Below, piece by piece: positions 26,144-35,408 of a stretch of 64,000 bases of DNA. Numbering within the stretch: position 1 is the first letter of the stretch; each line of letters starts with the position of its first letter. The translations under genes and the position numbers were made by a program. The DNA is from JAHJQZ01 sp963675235 (GTDB taxonomy: Bacteria > Pseudomonadota > Alphaproteobacteria > Rhizobiales > Devosiaceae), in assembly GCA_963675235.2 (NCBI GenBank), contig CAXXFU010000003.1, positions 22,931 to 86,930 on the forward strand, in the 5' to 3' direction. The notes under the pieces are model-generated. The model was not told the origin of the DNA. It did no database searches and saw only the letters and a list, made by a program, of their open reading frames with translations.

Positions 26144-26211
26144 GGTGTTTCCCTTCACTTCTGCCTTTGCGCCGGACCTATTTGGGAACGAAAAACCCAA
26201 ATGCCAAACAA

Positions 26212-26240
26212 CACCCGCGGGCGCAACGCGCTGGCGGGTG
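26212..26240 (-). terminator. Possible terminator after the acyltransferase-like gene
   Basis: CACCCGC and GCGGGTG form a 7-bp stem enclosing an inner GCGC-rich part, and on the minus strand the stem is followed by TTGTTTGG. It lies between the acyltransferase-like gene and ffh. Confidence 0.45.
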
Positions 26241-26329
26241 GTGACCGCGTGTCTCGTGGATCACGCTGGTGGCTCGGTCTCAGATACTGAGCAGAGTTGG
26301 ACGGCTTTTAGGCCGGGTCCGCCAAAGAG

Positions 26330-27601
26330 TCAATTCGCCGCTTCGGCGTCGAGGGCGTCGAGAAGTGCGGGAATGTCGTCGATCGACCCGGCCAGCCTGG
26401 CGCTGACGGCGCAATTGAAGGTCACCGTCTTGCGGCCGGGCACGAAAACGCACATGTCGAGCCCGGGGTGATAGGAACCGGCATGGACCGGTTCGACGAG
26501 GTTTCTGGCCAGCGGGCCGCTGAGCCGGTGCGGCGGGGTCACCGACAGGTTGAGGTGATAAAAGCCGGCGAAGCGGAAGATACGGTCCGAATAGATGAAG
26601 GGCAGCCAGCGCCGCATCAGGCGATGGGCGCCGAACACGGCGTGCAAAAGCCCCTGCGTCTCGCGCCGGTCGATCCTGTCGAGCCGGTCGATCTCGGCCT
26701 CGACCCCGCGGGCGAAAGTCATGAAATCGGCACTGACCGGGAACCTCGCCTCGGTCATCCAGTGGCGGAAATAGGCGCCTTCGCCGCCAGCGCGACCGGC
26801 TGTGTCCATGTTGGCATAGATGGCCGAGAGGCGTCTTCGCGAATAGCCCTTGCCGCCGCGGTTGAGCGCAAAACAGGCGAGCGCGAACATCAGGGCGCGC
26901 TGGCGCAGACCAAGCCGGGCGGCGACACGTCTGATCTGGTCGCGTTCGAACACCAGGCTCTTTGCCAGCTTGTCGGTCCGTCGCGGCGCGATGGCCAGCG
27001 CCAGCAGCAACTGCGCCGGTCCGAGCACGGCGGCGGTCAGTTTGAAACCGAGCCGGCGCAAAAGCGAATGGCGCACGACCGGTGCGTTGAGCGCCGTGTG
27101 CCCGGTCGGCAGCGACCGGCTCATCAGGGCCGAATCGGCGCCCTCGAACAATGAATGGGTCGACACCACCAAAAGCGCCGCCCGCCGCCCGTCCGCGTCG
27201 GGTCCGTCGCGGCGGATGGCGGCGCGGACGCGGATCATCGGCAGATCGTGGCGATCGAAGATCTCGGCGCCGGAAACGTCCCAGGCATCGGGATAGGCGG
27301 AAAGTTCGTCAGTCTCCTCGATCGAGACAACACCGGCCAGCACCGCCCGGTCGAGCGGATTGCCGGTCAGCGCCTCATGGAGCGCGCCGAGCTCGGGGAT
27401 GTGCGAAGCGACATCCATGGCGAGATCGACAAGGCCGTCCCGATCCGGAACGGTAGTGAAGAAGGCGGAGAAATAGACGGACTGGCGAGCCTGGTGGCAG
27501 TACCATTGGTGACTGGTGAAGCGCGCAAAGGCGCTCCTGGCCACGGGCGTGGCCGCGCGCCAGCCATCGGCGGCGGTGTCGGCGATTTCGGGCAGGGCCA
27601 A
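26330..27601 (-). CDS. Putative CoA-dependent acyltransferase-fold protein (WS/DGAT-like)
   Basis: A 423-residue protein without a sure family. The segment STHSLFEGADSALMSR near residue 163 resembles the HHxxxDG active site of wax-ester synthase/DGAT and related condensing acyltransferases, keeping one His and the acidic-Gly pair (H-x3-EG). A FYHLNLSV region and a CVFVPGRKTVTFNCAVSARL end would fit the fold's C-terminal half. The TTG start is three bases after the stop of the preceding 71-residue gene. It could equally be an unrecognised family; sequence gives no substrate. Confidence 0.55.
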   Translation of the reverse strand: MALPEIADTAADGWRAATPVARSAFARFTSHQWYCHQARQSVYFSAFFTTVPDRDGLVDLAMDVASHIPELGALHEALTGNPLDRAVLAGVVSIEETDELSAYPDAWDVSGAEIFDRHDLPMIRVRAAIRRDGPDADGRRAALLVVSTHSLFEGADSALMSRSLPTGHTALNAPVVRHSLLRRLGFKLTAAVLGPAQLLLALAIAPRRTDKLAKSLVFERDQIRRVAARLGLRQRALMFALACFALNRGGKGYSRRRLSAIYANMDTAGRAGGEGAYFRHWMTEARFPVSADFMTFARGVEAEIDRLDRIDRRETQGLLHAVFGAHRLMRRWLPFIYSDRIFRFAGFYHLNLSVTPPHRLSGPLARNLVEPVHAGSYHPGLDMCVFVPGRKTVTFNCAVSARLAGSIDDIPALLDALDAEAAN

Positions 27602-27604
27602 AAC

Positions 27605-27820
27605 CTAGTTCCGACGCAGCGGCTTCTTGCCCTGCTTCTCGAATTCCGCTTCGAGTTTCTGCTCCAGCGCAACCAGATCTTCCGGCAGCGGCAGGCCTTC
27701 GGCGCGCAATTCGTTGAGCCGCTCGCGCACCATCTCCTCGAGTTCGTGCAGATCGTGCGGCTGGTTGGTCATCTTTTCCAGAAGATCGATGATCTGCGCC
27801 TTGATGTCGTCGAAGGCCAT
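27605..27820 (-). CDS. Small helical protein of unknown function
   Basis: A 71-residue, strongly charged, mostly helical protein (MAFDDIKAQIIDLLEKMTNQ). It has no membrane segment, signal or known motif; heptad-like spacing of Leu suggests a short coiled coil. GGAG precedes its ATG at seven bases. It directly precedes the acyltransferase-like gene and is probably co-transcribed with it. The frame is open for a long way upstream, but only this part looks like a protein. Confidence 0.7.
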   Translation of the reverse strand: MAFDDIKAQIIDLLEKMTNQPHDLHELEEMVRERLNELRAEGLPLPEDLVALEQKLEAEFEKQGKKPLRRN

Positions 27821-27946
27821 GAACGGCTCCCCAATAAACTCCCCACCTCCTTCGGCTAACCCCGTTACGTCTCGGACGCAAGGGGATTGCAGTGCCGAAC
27901 GCGGCTCAACTAAGGTTCGGGCAAGACGTTTATTCGAGGACCGGAA

Positions 27947-29182
27947 ATGCCCGAGACCCAGTTTGCCGCCGAAATCGACCGCCTTGCCGAAGTCGCCATC
28001 AAGGTCGGTGTCCGCCTGACCGAAGGCCAGGACTTGATCGTCACCTCCCCGGTCGCGGCCCTGCCGCTCGCTCGCCGCATTGCCGCGGAGGCCTACAAGG
28101 CCGGGGCGGGACTGGTGACGGTGCTGCTCAATGACGAGGACATCGCTCTGGCGCGCTACCGCCACGGCTCCGACGCCAGTTTCGACCGCGCCGCCAACTG
28201 GCTGTACGAGGGCATGGGCAAGGCCTATGGCGCCAATACCGCCCGCCTGGCCATCGTCGGGGACAACCCGATGGCGCTGAGCGCCGAGGATCCGGAAAAG
28301 GTCGCCCGCGCCAATCGCGCCAATTCGCTGGCCTACAAGCCGGCGCTGGAAAAGATCGCCGGTTTCGACATCAACTGGTCGATCGTGTCCTATCCGACCG
28401 CCGCCTGGGCCAGGGTGGTTTTTCCCGACGACCAGGAGGAAATGGCCGTGGCCAAGCTGGCCCATGCCGTTTTCGCCGCCTCACGCGTCGATGGCGACGA
28501 TCCGATCGGCGCCTGGACGGCGCACAACGCCGTGCTCCGGCAAAAGGCCACCTGGCTCGACGACGAAAACTTCGCGGCGCTGCACTTCACCGGACCGGGT
28601 ACCGACCTGACCGTCGGACTGGCCGATGGCCACCACTGGGCCGGCGGCGAGGCAACGGCCAAGAACGGCGTCACCTGCAACGCCAATATCCCGACCGAGG
28701 AAGTCTTCACCACGCCGCACGCGATGAAGGTCGAGGGCACGGTCAGCGCCACCAAGCCGCTGTCGCACCAGGGCACGCTGATCGAAGACATCTCGGTGCG
28801 TTTCGAGGCGGGCAGGATCGTCGAGGCCCATGCCAGCCGTGGCGAGAACGTGCTCAACCGGCTGATCGACACCGACGAGGGCGCCCGCCGGCTCGGCGAA
28901 GTAGCTCTTGTGCCCCACTCCTCGCCGATCTCGCAATCGGGGATCCTGTTCTACAACACGCTTTACGACGAAAACGCCGCCTGCCACATCGCCCTCGGCC
29001 AGTGCTATGCAAAGGCCTTCCGCGACGGCACCTCCATGACGCCGGACGAGATCAAGGCCAAGGGCGGCAATTCCTCGCTGATCCATGTCGACTGGATGAT
29101 CGGTTCGGACAAGGTCGATATCGACGGCATTAAGCAGGACGGCGCACGCGTGCCGGTGTTCCGAAAGGGCGAGTGGGCGTGA
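27947..29182 (+). CDS. Aminopeptidase, M29 family (AmpS/thermophilic metalloprotease)
   Basis: A 411-residue cytoplasmic dizinc aminopeptidase. Metal-site segments include FTGPGTDLTVGLADGHHWAGG, CNANIPTEEVFTTPHAMKVEG, EVALVPHSSPISQSGILFYNTLYDENAACHIALG and the terminal SLIHVDWMIGSDKVDIDG, all typical of M29. It should release N-terminal residues from peptides, with broad specificity. GAGGA lies upstream of the ATG. The next gene overlaps its stop. Confidence 0.95.
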   Translation: MPETQFAAEIDRLAEVAIKVGVRLTEGQDLIVTSPVAALPLARRIAAEAYKAGAGLVTVLLNDEDIALARYRHGSDASFDRAANWLYEGMGKAYGANTARLAIVGDNPMALSAEDPEKVARANRANSLAYKPALEKIAGFDINWSIVSYPTAAWARVVFPDDQEEMAVAKLAHAVFAASRVDGDDPIGAWTAHNAVLRQKATWLDDENFAALHFTGPGTDLTVGLADGHHWAGGEATAKNGVTCNANIPTEEVFTTPHAMKVEGTVSATKPLSHQGTLIEDISVRFEAGRIVEAHASRGENVLNRLIDTDEGARRLGEVALVPHSSPISQSGILFYNTLYDENAACHIALGQCYAKAFRDGTSMTPDEIKAKGGNSSLIHVDWMIGSDKVDIDGIKQDGARVPVFRKGEWA

Positions 29183-29700
29183 GCCCTTTTCTGATCGCCT
29201 TTGCGGGTCTGCCAGGCGTCGGAAAAACAACAATTGCTCGCAAGGTGGCGCTTCGGCTTGGCGCCGCCTACCTGCGCGTCGATACGGTCGAACAGGCCCT
29301 GCGGCAGTCGGGAGAGATGGCGGAATTGGTCACTGCCGGCTATTCTGTCCTCAACGCGCTGGCTGCCGACAACCTGGCGCTCGGACGAAGCGTGGTCGCC
29401 GATTCGGTCAACCCCATATCCTGGTCGCGAAACGCCTGGCGCGACGTGGCGACGGAGGCATCCGCGCACCTGGTCGGCGTGGAATTGGTCTGCGATGACA
29501 TCGATGAGCACCGCCGGCGGGTCGAGACGCGCCAGCCCGACATCGCCGGCCTCCACCTGCCCGACTGGCAGGCTGTCGAAAGCCGCAACTACGAGGACTG
29601 GACCAATGCCGACATCCGCATCGACACCGCCAGGCACGGCGCCGAAGACGCCGCGGCCATGATTCTGGCTCATGTCGCGGCAGCGCGCCGGCCGGCTTAG
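29179..29700 (+). CDS. P-loop kinase-like ATPase (AAA_33 type)
   Basis: A 173-residue nucleotide-binding protein. Walker A is GLPGVGKTT near residue 10 and RVDTVEQAL and SVVADSVNP follow as in small-molecule kinases of the AAA_33/zeta-like group. The substrate is unknown. I place the start at a GTG overlapping the aminopeptidase stop by four bases; a GTG two codons earlier is equally possible. Coupling suggests expression with the aminopeptidase but no shared pathway is evident. Confidence 0.85.
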   Translation: MSPFLIAFAGLPGVGKTTIARKVALRLGAAYLRVDTVEQALRQSGEMAELVTAGYSVLNALAADNLALGRSVVADSVNPISWSRNAWRDVATEASAHLVGVELVCDDIDEHRRRVETRQPDIAGLHLPDWQAVESRNYEDWTNADIRIDTARHGAEDAAAMILAHVAAARRPA

Positions 29701-29703
29701 ACC

Positions 29704-31134
29704 TTAGTAGGCCAGTCGCAATCCACCCCAGTGCTCGCCATTGACGACAATCGGGGCCGAGGCGTCCTTCATCAGGACGAAATTGCCGCCGCCCATGTCG
29801 CGTCGATAGGTCTGCAGCAGGAACGGCTTTGTATTGCGCCCGGCGGCAAGACCGGTGCGGTCGTCGAAGATGCGACGGTTCCGGCAATTGCCGGCGTTCC
29901 ACACCGGATCGTCCGACGGCGGCCGTGAATAGACGAGATTGTGCGTCGGCAGATAGCCGTTGACATCGACCGCGGCGCAAAAGGCGATACGCGGATTGAA
30001 CTTCAGCACCGGCTCCTGGATCTCGGGCAGGTGGGCGTCGGTGAAATCGAGATAGCGCGTGGCATACTGCTCGGGGTCTGTGCCGGCGATGGGGCGGTAG
30101 CTGCGGTCGAACAGATCGGCGTGGCTGAGCTTGCCGGTTGCCAGTGCCGTCTCGAAGATCGCAGCGATGCGCCCGGCGGTCTCGACGGCCTTGGCGATAT
30201 AGGGCGTGTCGTCGGTCTCGACGCCACTATCGACGACAAAACCCATGAACTGCTCGGAAATGCCGAGAATGGACTCGGCATGCTCATGGGCGATGTCGAG
30301 CTTTTCGTGGGTCACATCGATCGACCGGACGATGTCGCGGAGCCTTGTGCCGAGGGCATTGAAGCTCTCGGTATTGGCCTTGACCGGCTTGGCCATGTCC
30401 TCGGCATTGCGCACCAACATCTCGACGGTCGCGGCCAGCTGGGCCAGCTGGGCGTTGGATTGGGCGGCGCGGTCGGCATTCATGGCCGAATTCTCGGCGA
30501 CCACGGCATTGGCCTGGGCCGTCTGCTGCAGCACGGACAATTGGGTATTGAGCGCCGCGATGGCGGCGGCGTTCTGGCCGGTGAAGGTCTTGATCTGGTC
30601 GGCCAACCCCTTGACGGCATTGGCGATGATGGCAAAGCCCCGTCCGGCATCGCCGGCCCGCGCCGCCTCGACCGAGGCATTGAGCGCCAGCAATTGCGTT
30701 TCCTGGGCAATGGTCTCGATGGCGGTGCTGGCCTTCTCAATGCGGGCGATTGTCGTCCCGGCTTCCGACAGCGAGGAATGAAGGCCGAGCGACCCCTCGC
30801 CAAGCTGTTTGAGCGCCGATGTCGAAGTATCGAGCGCCTCGGAAATGGCCGAGGTCGATTGCCCGAGCAGTTCGGTTGCCTCACCCGCCATCTGTTGCGT
30901 GCTGGCCATGGCGCGCTCGAGATCGGCATTGGAATCGCGCATCGTGCGGGCGCTGGTCACGGCGTGACGCGCCTGCTCGAACTGAAACGTACCCAGTTCG
31001 GACAGGTCCGCGACCAGTCCGCTGAGATCGGCGATGGCGATCGACAGCCCGCCGATGCCCCGCCCGATGCCCTTGAGTGCCTCCGATGCATCCGGTTGTG
31101 CATCGCCCGACAATCGTGCGCCCTCTGCACTCAT
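29704..31134 (-). CDS. Soluble methyl-accepting chemotaxis protein
   Basis: A 476-residue chemoreceptor with no membrane helix. Residues about 1-330 are coiled-coil signalling domain, with the kinase-contact tip around IETIAQETQLLALNASVEAARAGDAGRGFAIIA (near 140-170). The C-terminal 160 residues form a separate globular domain ending FVLMKDASAPIVVNGEHWGGLRLAY, as in some cytoplasmic receptors of rhizobia, probably the sensor. The signal is unknown. It is transcribed alone, convergent with the kinase-like gene, and no che genes are nearby. Confidence 0.9.
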   Translation of the reverse strand: MSAEGARLSGDAQPDASEALKGIGRGIGGLSIAIADLSGLVADLSELGTFQFEQARHAVTSARTMRDSNADLERAMASTQQMAGEATELLGQSTSAISEALDTSTSALKQLGEGSLGLHSSLSEAGTTIARIEKASTAIETIAQETQLLALNASVEAARAGDAGRGFAIIANAVKGLADQIKTFTGQNAAAIAALNTQLSVLQQTAQANAVVAENSAMNADRAAQSNAQLAQLAATVEMLVRNAEDMAKPVKANTESFNALGTRLRDIVRSIDVTHEKLDIAHEHAESILGISEQFMGFVVDSGVETDDTPYIAKAVETAGRIAAIFETALATGKLSHADLFDRSYRPIAGTDPEQYATRYLDFTDAHLPEIQEPVLKFNPRIAFCAAVDVNGYLPTHNLVYSRPPSDDPVWNAGNCRNRRIFDDRTGLAAGRNTKPFLLQTYRRDMGGGNFVLMKDASAPIVVNGEHWGGLRLAY

Positions 31135-31336
31135 GTCTCCCCCCGATCAATCTGGTAAATTTTCCTCAAGTTGAACCTTTCGGTGCGCGGCACCAACAAA
31201 AGGTTAACCCAGGCGCCCCGAAGCTCGAATTCGCCGCCGGGCCCCGAACTGGCATTTGCCGCATTTGTGCGCCATATAGGGGCGTATTCACCGCGCGGGC
31301 CGACGCGAAGGCGCCGGCCATGCGTGTTGGCGTGTG

Positions 31337-31355
31337 CCGAAACCGGAGGTTTCGG
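31337..31355 (+). promoter_or_regulatory. Short perfect hairpin before dapF
   Basis: CCGAAACC, GGA, GGTTTCGG forms an 8-bp stem with a three-base loop, 28 bases upstream of the dapF start, probably in the leader of the dapF-mtaB-ftsY-ispZ transcript. Function unknown. Confidence 0.4.
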
Positions 31356-31383
31356 ACGGTGCGAACCCTTTGAGGCTGCTGGA

Positions 31384-32247
31384 ATGCCGATCGCCTATTT
31401 GAAGATGAACGGGTTGGGGAACGATTTCGTCGTCGTCGATACGCGTGCCAAGCCGCACAGCTTCAGCGAGGACGAAGTGCGCATGATCGCCGACCGCGAC
31501 AATGGTATCGGCTGCGACCAGTTCATCGTCATGGAAAAGGCACGGGCCGAAAGCGGCGACGTGTTCATGCGCATCTACAACCAGGATGGCAGCGAGGTCG
31601 ACGCCTGCGGCAATGCCTCGCGCTGCGTCGCTGCGCTTGTCGCCGAGGAGATCGGGCGCACCGCCATCACCATTGAGACCAAGGCCGGCCTGCTTGCCGC
31701 CGAGGTCAGGGATGGCGAAGTGAGCGTCGACATGGGCGTGCCGCGCTTCGGCTGGGATCAGATCCCGCTGGCCGAGGAATTCGCCGACACCACCGGCATC
31801 GAACTGCAGATCGGCCCGATCGACGCACCGGTGCTGCACACGCCGTCCGTTGTCAATGTCGGCAACCCGCATGCGATCTTCTGGGTCAAGAATGATCCGG
31901 AGGACTACGATCTGCACCTGTTCGGGCCGCTGCTCGAAAACCACCCGATCTTTCCCGAGCGCGCCAATATCTCGGTGGCGCAGGTGCTCGGCGACGAACT
32001 CATCAAGGTCCGTACCTGGGAACGCGGCGTCGGGCTGACCCGGGCCTGTGGCACCGCCGCCTGCGCCACCGCCGTCGCCGCCGCCCGCAAGGGGCTGACC
32101 GGCCGAACGGTGACGATCGAACTGCCCGGCGGCCAGTTGAAGCTCGAATGGCGCGAAGCCGACAGCCATATCATCATGACCGGCCCATGGTCGCTCGACG
32201 GCAGGGGCGAACTGCCCGGCCACTTCGTCAAGGAGCCCGCGGCATGA
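31384..32247 (+). CDS. dapF: Diaminopimelate epimerase
   Basis: DapF turns LL-diaminopimelate into the meso form for lysine and peptidoglycan. Both catalytic cysteines are present: DACGNASRC (near residue 77) and TRACGTAACATA (near 221). The protein opens MPIAYLKMNGLGNDFVVVD, the normal start; 71 more upstream codons are open but not protein-like. Length is 287. It heads a coupled set, overlapping mtaB by four bases. Confidence 0.97.
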   Translation: MPIAYLKMNGLGNDFVVVDTRAKPHSFSEDEVRMIADRDNGIGCDQFIVMEKARAESGDVFMRIYNQDGSEVDACGNASRCVAALVAEEIGRTAITIETKAGLLAAEVRDGEVSVDMGVPRFGWDQIPLAEEFADTTGIELQIGPIDAPVLHTPSVVNVGNPHAIFWVKNDPEDYDLHLFGPLLENHPIFPERANISVAQVLGDELIKVRTWERGVGLTRACGTAACATAVAAARKGLTGRTVTIELPGGQLKLEWREADSHIIMTGPWSLDGRGELPGHFVKEPAA

Positions 32248-33518
32248 CGGCCAGCATCAAGACGCTGACCTTCGGCTGCCGGCTCAACACCTATGAATCC
32301 GAGGTGATGCGGGCTGAAGCCGAAAAGGCCGGCCTTTCCAATCTCGTCATCGTCAATTCCTGCGCCGTCACCGGCGAGGCGGTGCGCCAGGCGCGCCAGG
32401 CCATCCGCAAAGCGCGGCGCGAGAACCCGGACGCACGCATCCTGGTCACCGGCTGCGCCGCCCAGACCGAAGCCGAAACTTTCGCCGGCATGGCGGAGGT
32501 CGATCTCGTCATCGGCAATGCCGAAAAACTCGAGACCGCGACCTATGAGCGCCTCGCCTTCGGGGCGCCGATCAACGACAAGATTCTCGTGAACGACATC
32601 ATGAGCGTGACCGAGACCGCCGGCCACATGATCGAGGGGCTGGACGGGCGCGCCCGCGCCTTCGTGCAGGTGCAGAACGGCTGCGATCACCGCTGCACCT
32701 TCTGCATCATCCCCTATGGCCGCGGTCCGTCGCGCTCGGTGCCGGCCGGCGCCGTGGTCGAACAGATCAAGACGCTTGTCGGCAATGGCTACAAGGAAGT
32801 GGTGCTGACCGGGGTCGACATCACCTCATACGGACCTGACCTGCCCGGCACGCAAAGTCTCGGCACGCTGGTGCAGCAGATCCTCAGGCATGTGCCCGAC
32901 CTGCCGCGCCTGAGGATTTCCTCGCTCGATTCGATCGAGGCCGACACGGCGCTGACCGACGCCATTTCCGGCGACACCCGCGTGATGCCGCATCTGCACC
33001 TGTCGCTGCAATCGGGCGACAACATGATCCTGAAGCGCATGAAACGCCGGCATTTGCGCGAAGACACGCTGGAATTCGTCAGTGACATGCGCCGGGTCCG
33101 GCCCGACATGGTCTTCGGCGCCGACATCATTGCCGGCTTCCCGACCGAGACCGAGGAGATGTTCGCGAACTCGCTCGCCATTGTTTCCGAGGCCGACCTC
33201 ACCTATCTGCATGTCTTCCCCTATTCCAGGCGCAAGGGCACGCCGGCGGCACGCATTCCCAACCAGGTGCCGAAGGCCGTGGCCAAGGAACGGGCGGCGC
33301 GCTTGCGGGCGCTGGGCGAGGCACAGTTCGCAAAACTGTGCCGGAGCCGCATCGGCAGGACGGAAAAGGTGCTGGTCGAACGCAACGGGCTCGGACGGAC
33401 CGAGCAGTTCGTTCCGGTCAGCCTCGCGAGTGGCCAGCCGGGCGAGATCGTCGAGATCGAGATCTCGGCGGCAAGTGAAACCGGCCTCATCGGCATGGAC
33501 GAAAAGGCATTGGCGTGA
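32244..33518 (+). CDS. mtaB: tRNA t6A37 methylthiotransferase MtaB
   Basis: A radical-SAM enzyme that adds a methylthio group to t6A37 of tRNA. The N-terminal UPF0004 domain has the three cysteines in FGCRLN, NSCAVT and TGCAAQ, and the radical-SAM cluster motif is CDHRCTFC near residue 149, followed by IIPYGRGPSRS. A TRAM-like domain ends the protein (424 residues). The ATG overlaps the dapF stop, and its own stop overlaps the GTG of ftsY. Confidence 0.96.
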   Translation: MTASIKTLTFGCRLNTYESEVMRAEAEKAGLSNLVIVNSCAVTGEAVRQARQAIRKARRENPDARILVTGCAAQTEAETFAGMAEVDLVIGNAEKLETATYERLAFGAPINDKILVNDIMSVTETAGHMIEGLDGRARAFVQVQNGCDHRCTFCIIPYGRGPSRSVPAGAVVEQIKTLVGNGYKEVVLTGVDITSYGPDLPGTQSLGTLVQQILRHVPDLPRLRISSLDSIEADTALTDAISGDTRVMPHLHLSLQSGDNMILKRMKRRHLREDTLEFVSDMRRVRPDMVFGADIIAGFPTETEEMFANSLAIVSEADLTYLHVFPYSRRKGTPAARIPNQVPKAVAKERAARLRALGEAQFAKLCRSRIGRTEKVLVERNGLGRTEQFVPVSLASGQPGEIVEIEISAASETGLIGMDEKALA

Positions 33519-34684
33519 CGGAAAAGAAGAACCCGGGACTGTTCGGACGCCTGTTCGGCAACAGGTCGGGCGGCAATGACACTGACACCGCCGAAGTACC
33601 GGAAACTCCGACGCCGGTGCCCGAGGCGCAACCCGAGACACAGAACGACACCCCGCCGGCGCCGGATAGCTTCGATCCCGGTCCGCCCGAGACGACGCCG
33701 GAATATGCCGAGGAAAAATCCGCCGAACCGGAAGTGATTCCGGCAGAGACACCCGAGCCCAAGCCGGAAAGGAAAAGCTGGTTCCAGCGCCTTGCTTCCG
33801 GACTTCGGCGCACCTCCGACCAGCTCGGCGGCGGCATTGCCGGGGTCTTCACCAAGAAGAAACTCGACCGCGAGACGCTGCAGGAGCTCGAGGACATCCT
33901 CATCTCCGCCGATCTCGGAATCGAGACGGCGACCAATATCACCGAGGCGCTTGCCGCCGACCGCTATGACAAGGAAATCTCGACCGAAGAAGTGAGCGCT
34001 GCCATGGCCGCGGAGGTCGAAAAGGTCCTGACCCCGGTGGCAATGCCTCTGGAGATCACCGGACACAGGCCTTTCGTCATCCTGATGGTCGGCGTCAACG
34101 GCTCGGGCAAGACCACCACCATCGGCAAGCTGACCCAGAAACTGCGTGCCGAGGGCAAGTCGGTGTTGCTGGCCGCCGGCGACACCTTCCGTGCAGCCGC
34201 TGTCGAGCAGCTGCAGGTCTGGGGCCAGCGCACAGGCGTCGAATGCATTACCAAGCCGACTGGCGCGGATGCCTCGGGGCTGGCCTATGAAGCGGTCGAA
34301 AAGGCCAAGGCTGATGGCACCGACGTGCTGATCATCGACACGGCCGGCCGGTTGCAGAACCGCGACGAGCTGATGGCCGAACTCGAAAAGATCATTCGCG
34401 TCATAAAAAAGCTCGACGATTCTGCGCCTCATGCCGTGCTGTTGACGCTTGACGCCACCACGGGCCAGAACGCCCTCAATCAGGTCGATATCTTCGGCAA
34501 GCGCGCCGGCGTCACCGGCCTTGTCATGACAAAGCTCGACGGCACGGCCCGCGGCGGCATTCTCGTCGCCATCGCCGCCCGCTACAAACTGCCGGTGCAT
34601 TTCATCGGCGTCGGCGAGGCTGTCGAGGATCTCGAACCGTTCTCGGCGCGCGATTTCGCCGCCCTGATCGCCGGAAAGGACTGA
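33515..34684 (+). CDS. ftsY: SRP receptor FtsY
   Basis: FtsY is the membrane-associated receptor for the Ffh-ribosome complex. The first 85 or so residues form an acidic, Pro/Glu-rich A domain. The NG domain follows, with the P-loop GVNGSGKTTT near 193, AGDTFRAAAVEQL, DTAGRLQNRDELM and TKLDGTARGG. It is 389 residues long, starts at GTG overlapping the mtaB stop and sits two bases ahead of ispZ. Ffh is encoded about 8 kb upstream. Confidence 0.97.
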   Translation: MTEKKNPGLFGRLFGNRSGGNDTDTAEVPETPTPVPEAQPETQNDTPPAPDSFDPGPPETTPEYAEEKSAEPEVIPAETPEPKPERKSWFQRLASGLRRTSDQLGGGIAGVFTKKKLDRETLQELEDILISADLGIETATNITEALAADRYDKEISTEEVSAAMAAEVEKVLTPVAMPLEITGHRPFVILMVGVNGSGKTTTIGKLTQKLRAEGKSVLLAAGDTFRAAAVEQLQVWGQRTGVECITKPTGADASGLAYEAVEKAKADGTDVLIIDTAGRLQNRDELMAELEKIIRVIKKLDDSAPHAVLLTLDATTGQNALNQVDIFGKRAGVTGLVMTKLDGTARGGILVAIAARYKLPVHFIGVGEAVEDLEPFSARDFAALIAGKD

Positions 34685-34686
34685 CG

Positions 34687-35307
34687 ATGACCGAGGACAA
34701 GACCGCCACGCCCGACGCCCCGGCCATGGCCGGCGATCCCAAGCAGCAGTTCATCAAGCTGGCGCTTGAGCTCGGGCCGCTGGTGCTGTTCTTCATCATG
34801 AACGGCCGCGCCGGCATCTTCACCGCCACCGCCTGGTTCATGGCGGCGATGGTCGTCTCGCTGGCGATTTCCTGGCTGATCTTCAAGCGTATCGCCGTCA
34901 TGCCGCTGGTCACCGGCGTGGTTGTGATGATCTTCGGTAGCCTGACGCTCATCCTGCAGGACGACACATTCATCAAGATGAAGCCGACAATCGTCAACAC
35001 GCTGTTCGGTGGCGTGCTGCTCGGCGGATTGCCTTTCGGACACCCGCTGCTGAAATATGTCTTCGGCGAGGTCTACAAGCTGACCGAAAAGGGCTGGAAC
35101 GTCTTGTCCCTGCGCTGGGGCGTGTTCTTCCTGGTGCTGGCCGTGCTCAACGAGGTCGTGTGGCGCGGATTCTCGACCGACGCCTGGGTTGCATTCAAGG
35201 TCTGGGGAATCATGCCGATCACGCTGATCTTCTCGTTCTTCCAGTTGCCGGCCCTGACCAAATACGCCGATCACGGCAGCGCAGAGGCAACCGAACAGGC
35301 GAACTGA
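34687..35307 (+). CDS. Inner-membrane septation protein A family (YciB/IspZ)
   Basis: A 206-residue membrane protein with five or six helices. The family pattern is clear in KLALELGPLVLFFIMNGRAGIF, TLILQDDTFIKMKPTIVNTLFG and the C-terminal NEVVWRGFSTDAWVAFKVWGIMP. YciB proteins take part in septation or cell-envelope upkeep; the exact role is unsettled. It begins two bases after the ftsY stop, making it last in the dapF set. Confidence 0.95.
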   Translation: MTEDKTATPDAPAMAGDPKQQFIKLALELGPLVLFFIMNGRAGIFTATAWFMAAMVVSLAISWLIFKRIAVMPLVTGVVVMIFGSLTLILQDDTFIKMKPTIVNTLFGGVLLGGLPFGHPLLKYVFGEVYKLTEKGWNVLSLRWGVFFLVLAVLNEVVWRGFSTDAWVAFKVWGIMPITLIFSFFQLPALTKYADHGSAEATEQAN

Positions 35308-35408
35308 CGCGATTGACGTTCCGGCACGGCCGGACCAGGCGCTCCATATCCCGGTACTGTTGCTTTTTCGAACTGCAAAGGCGCTGTACGCTTATTGCTG
35401 CGAATGCT

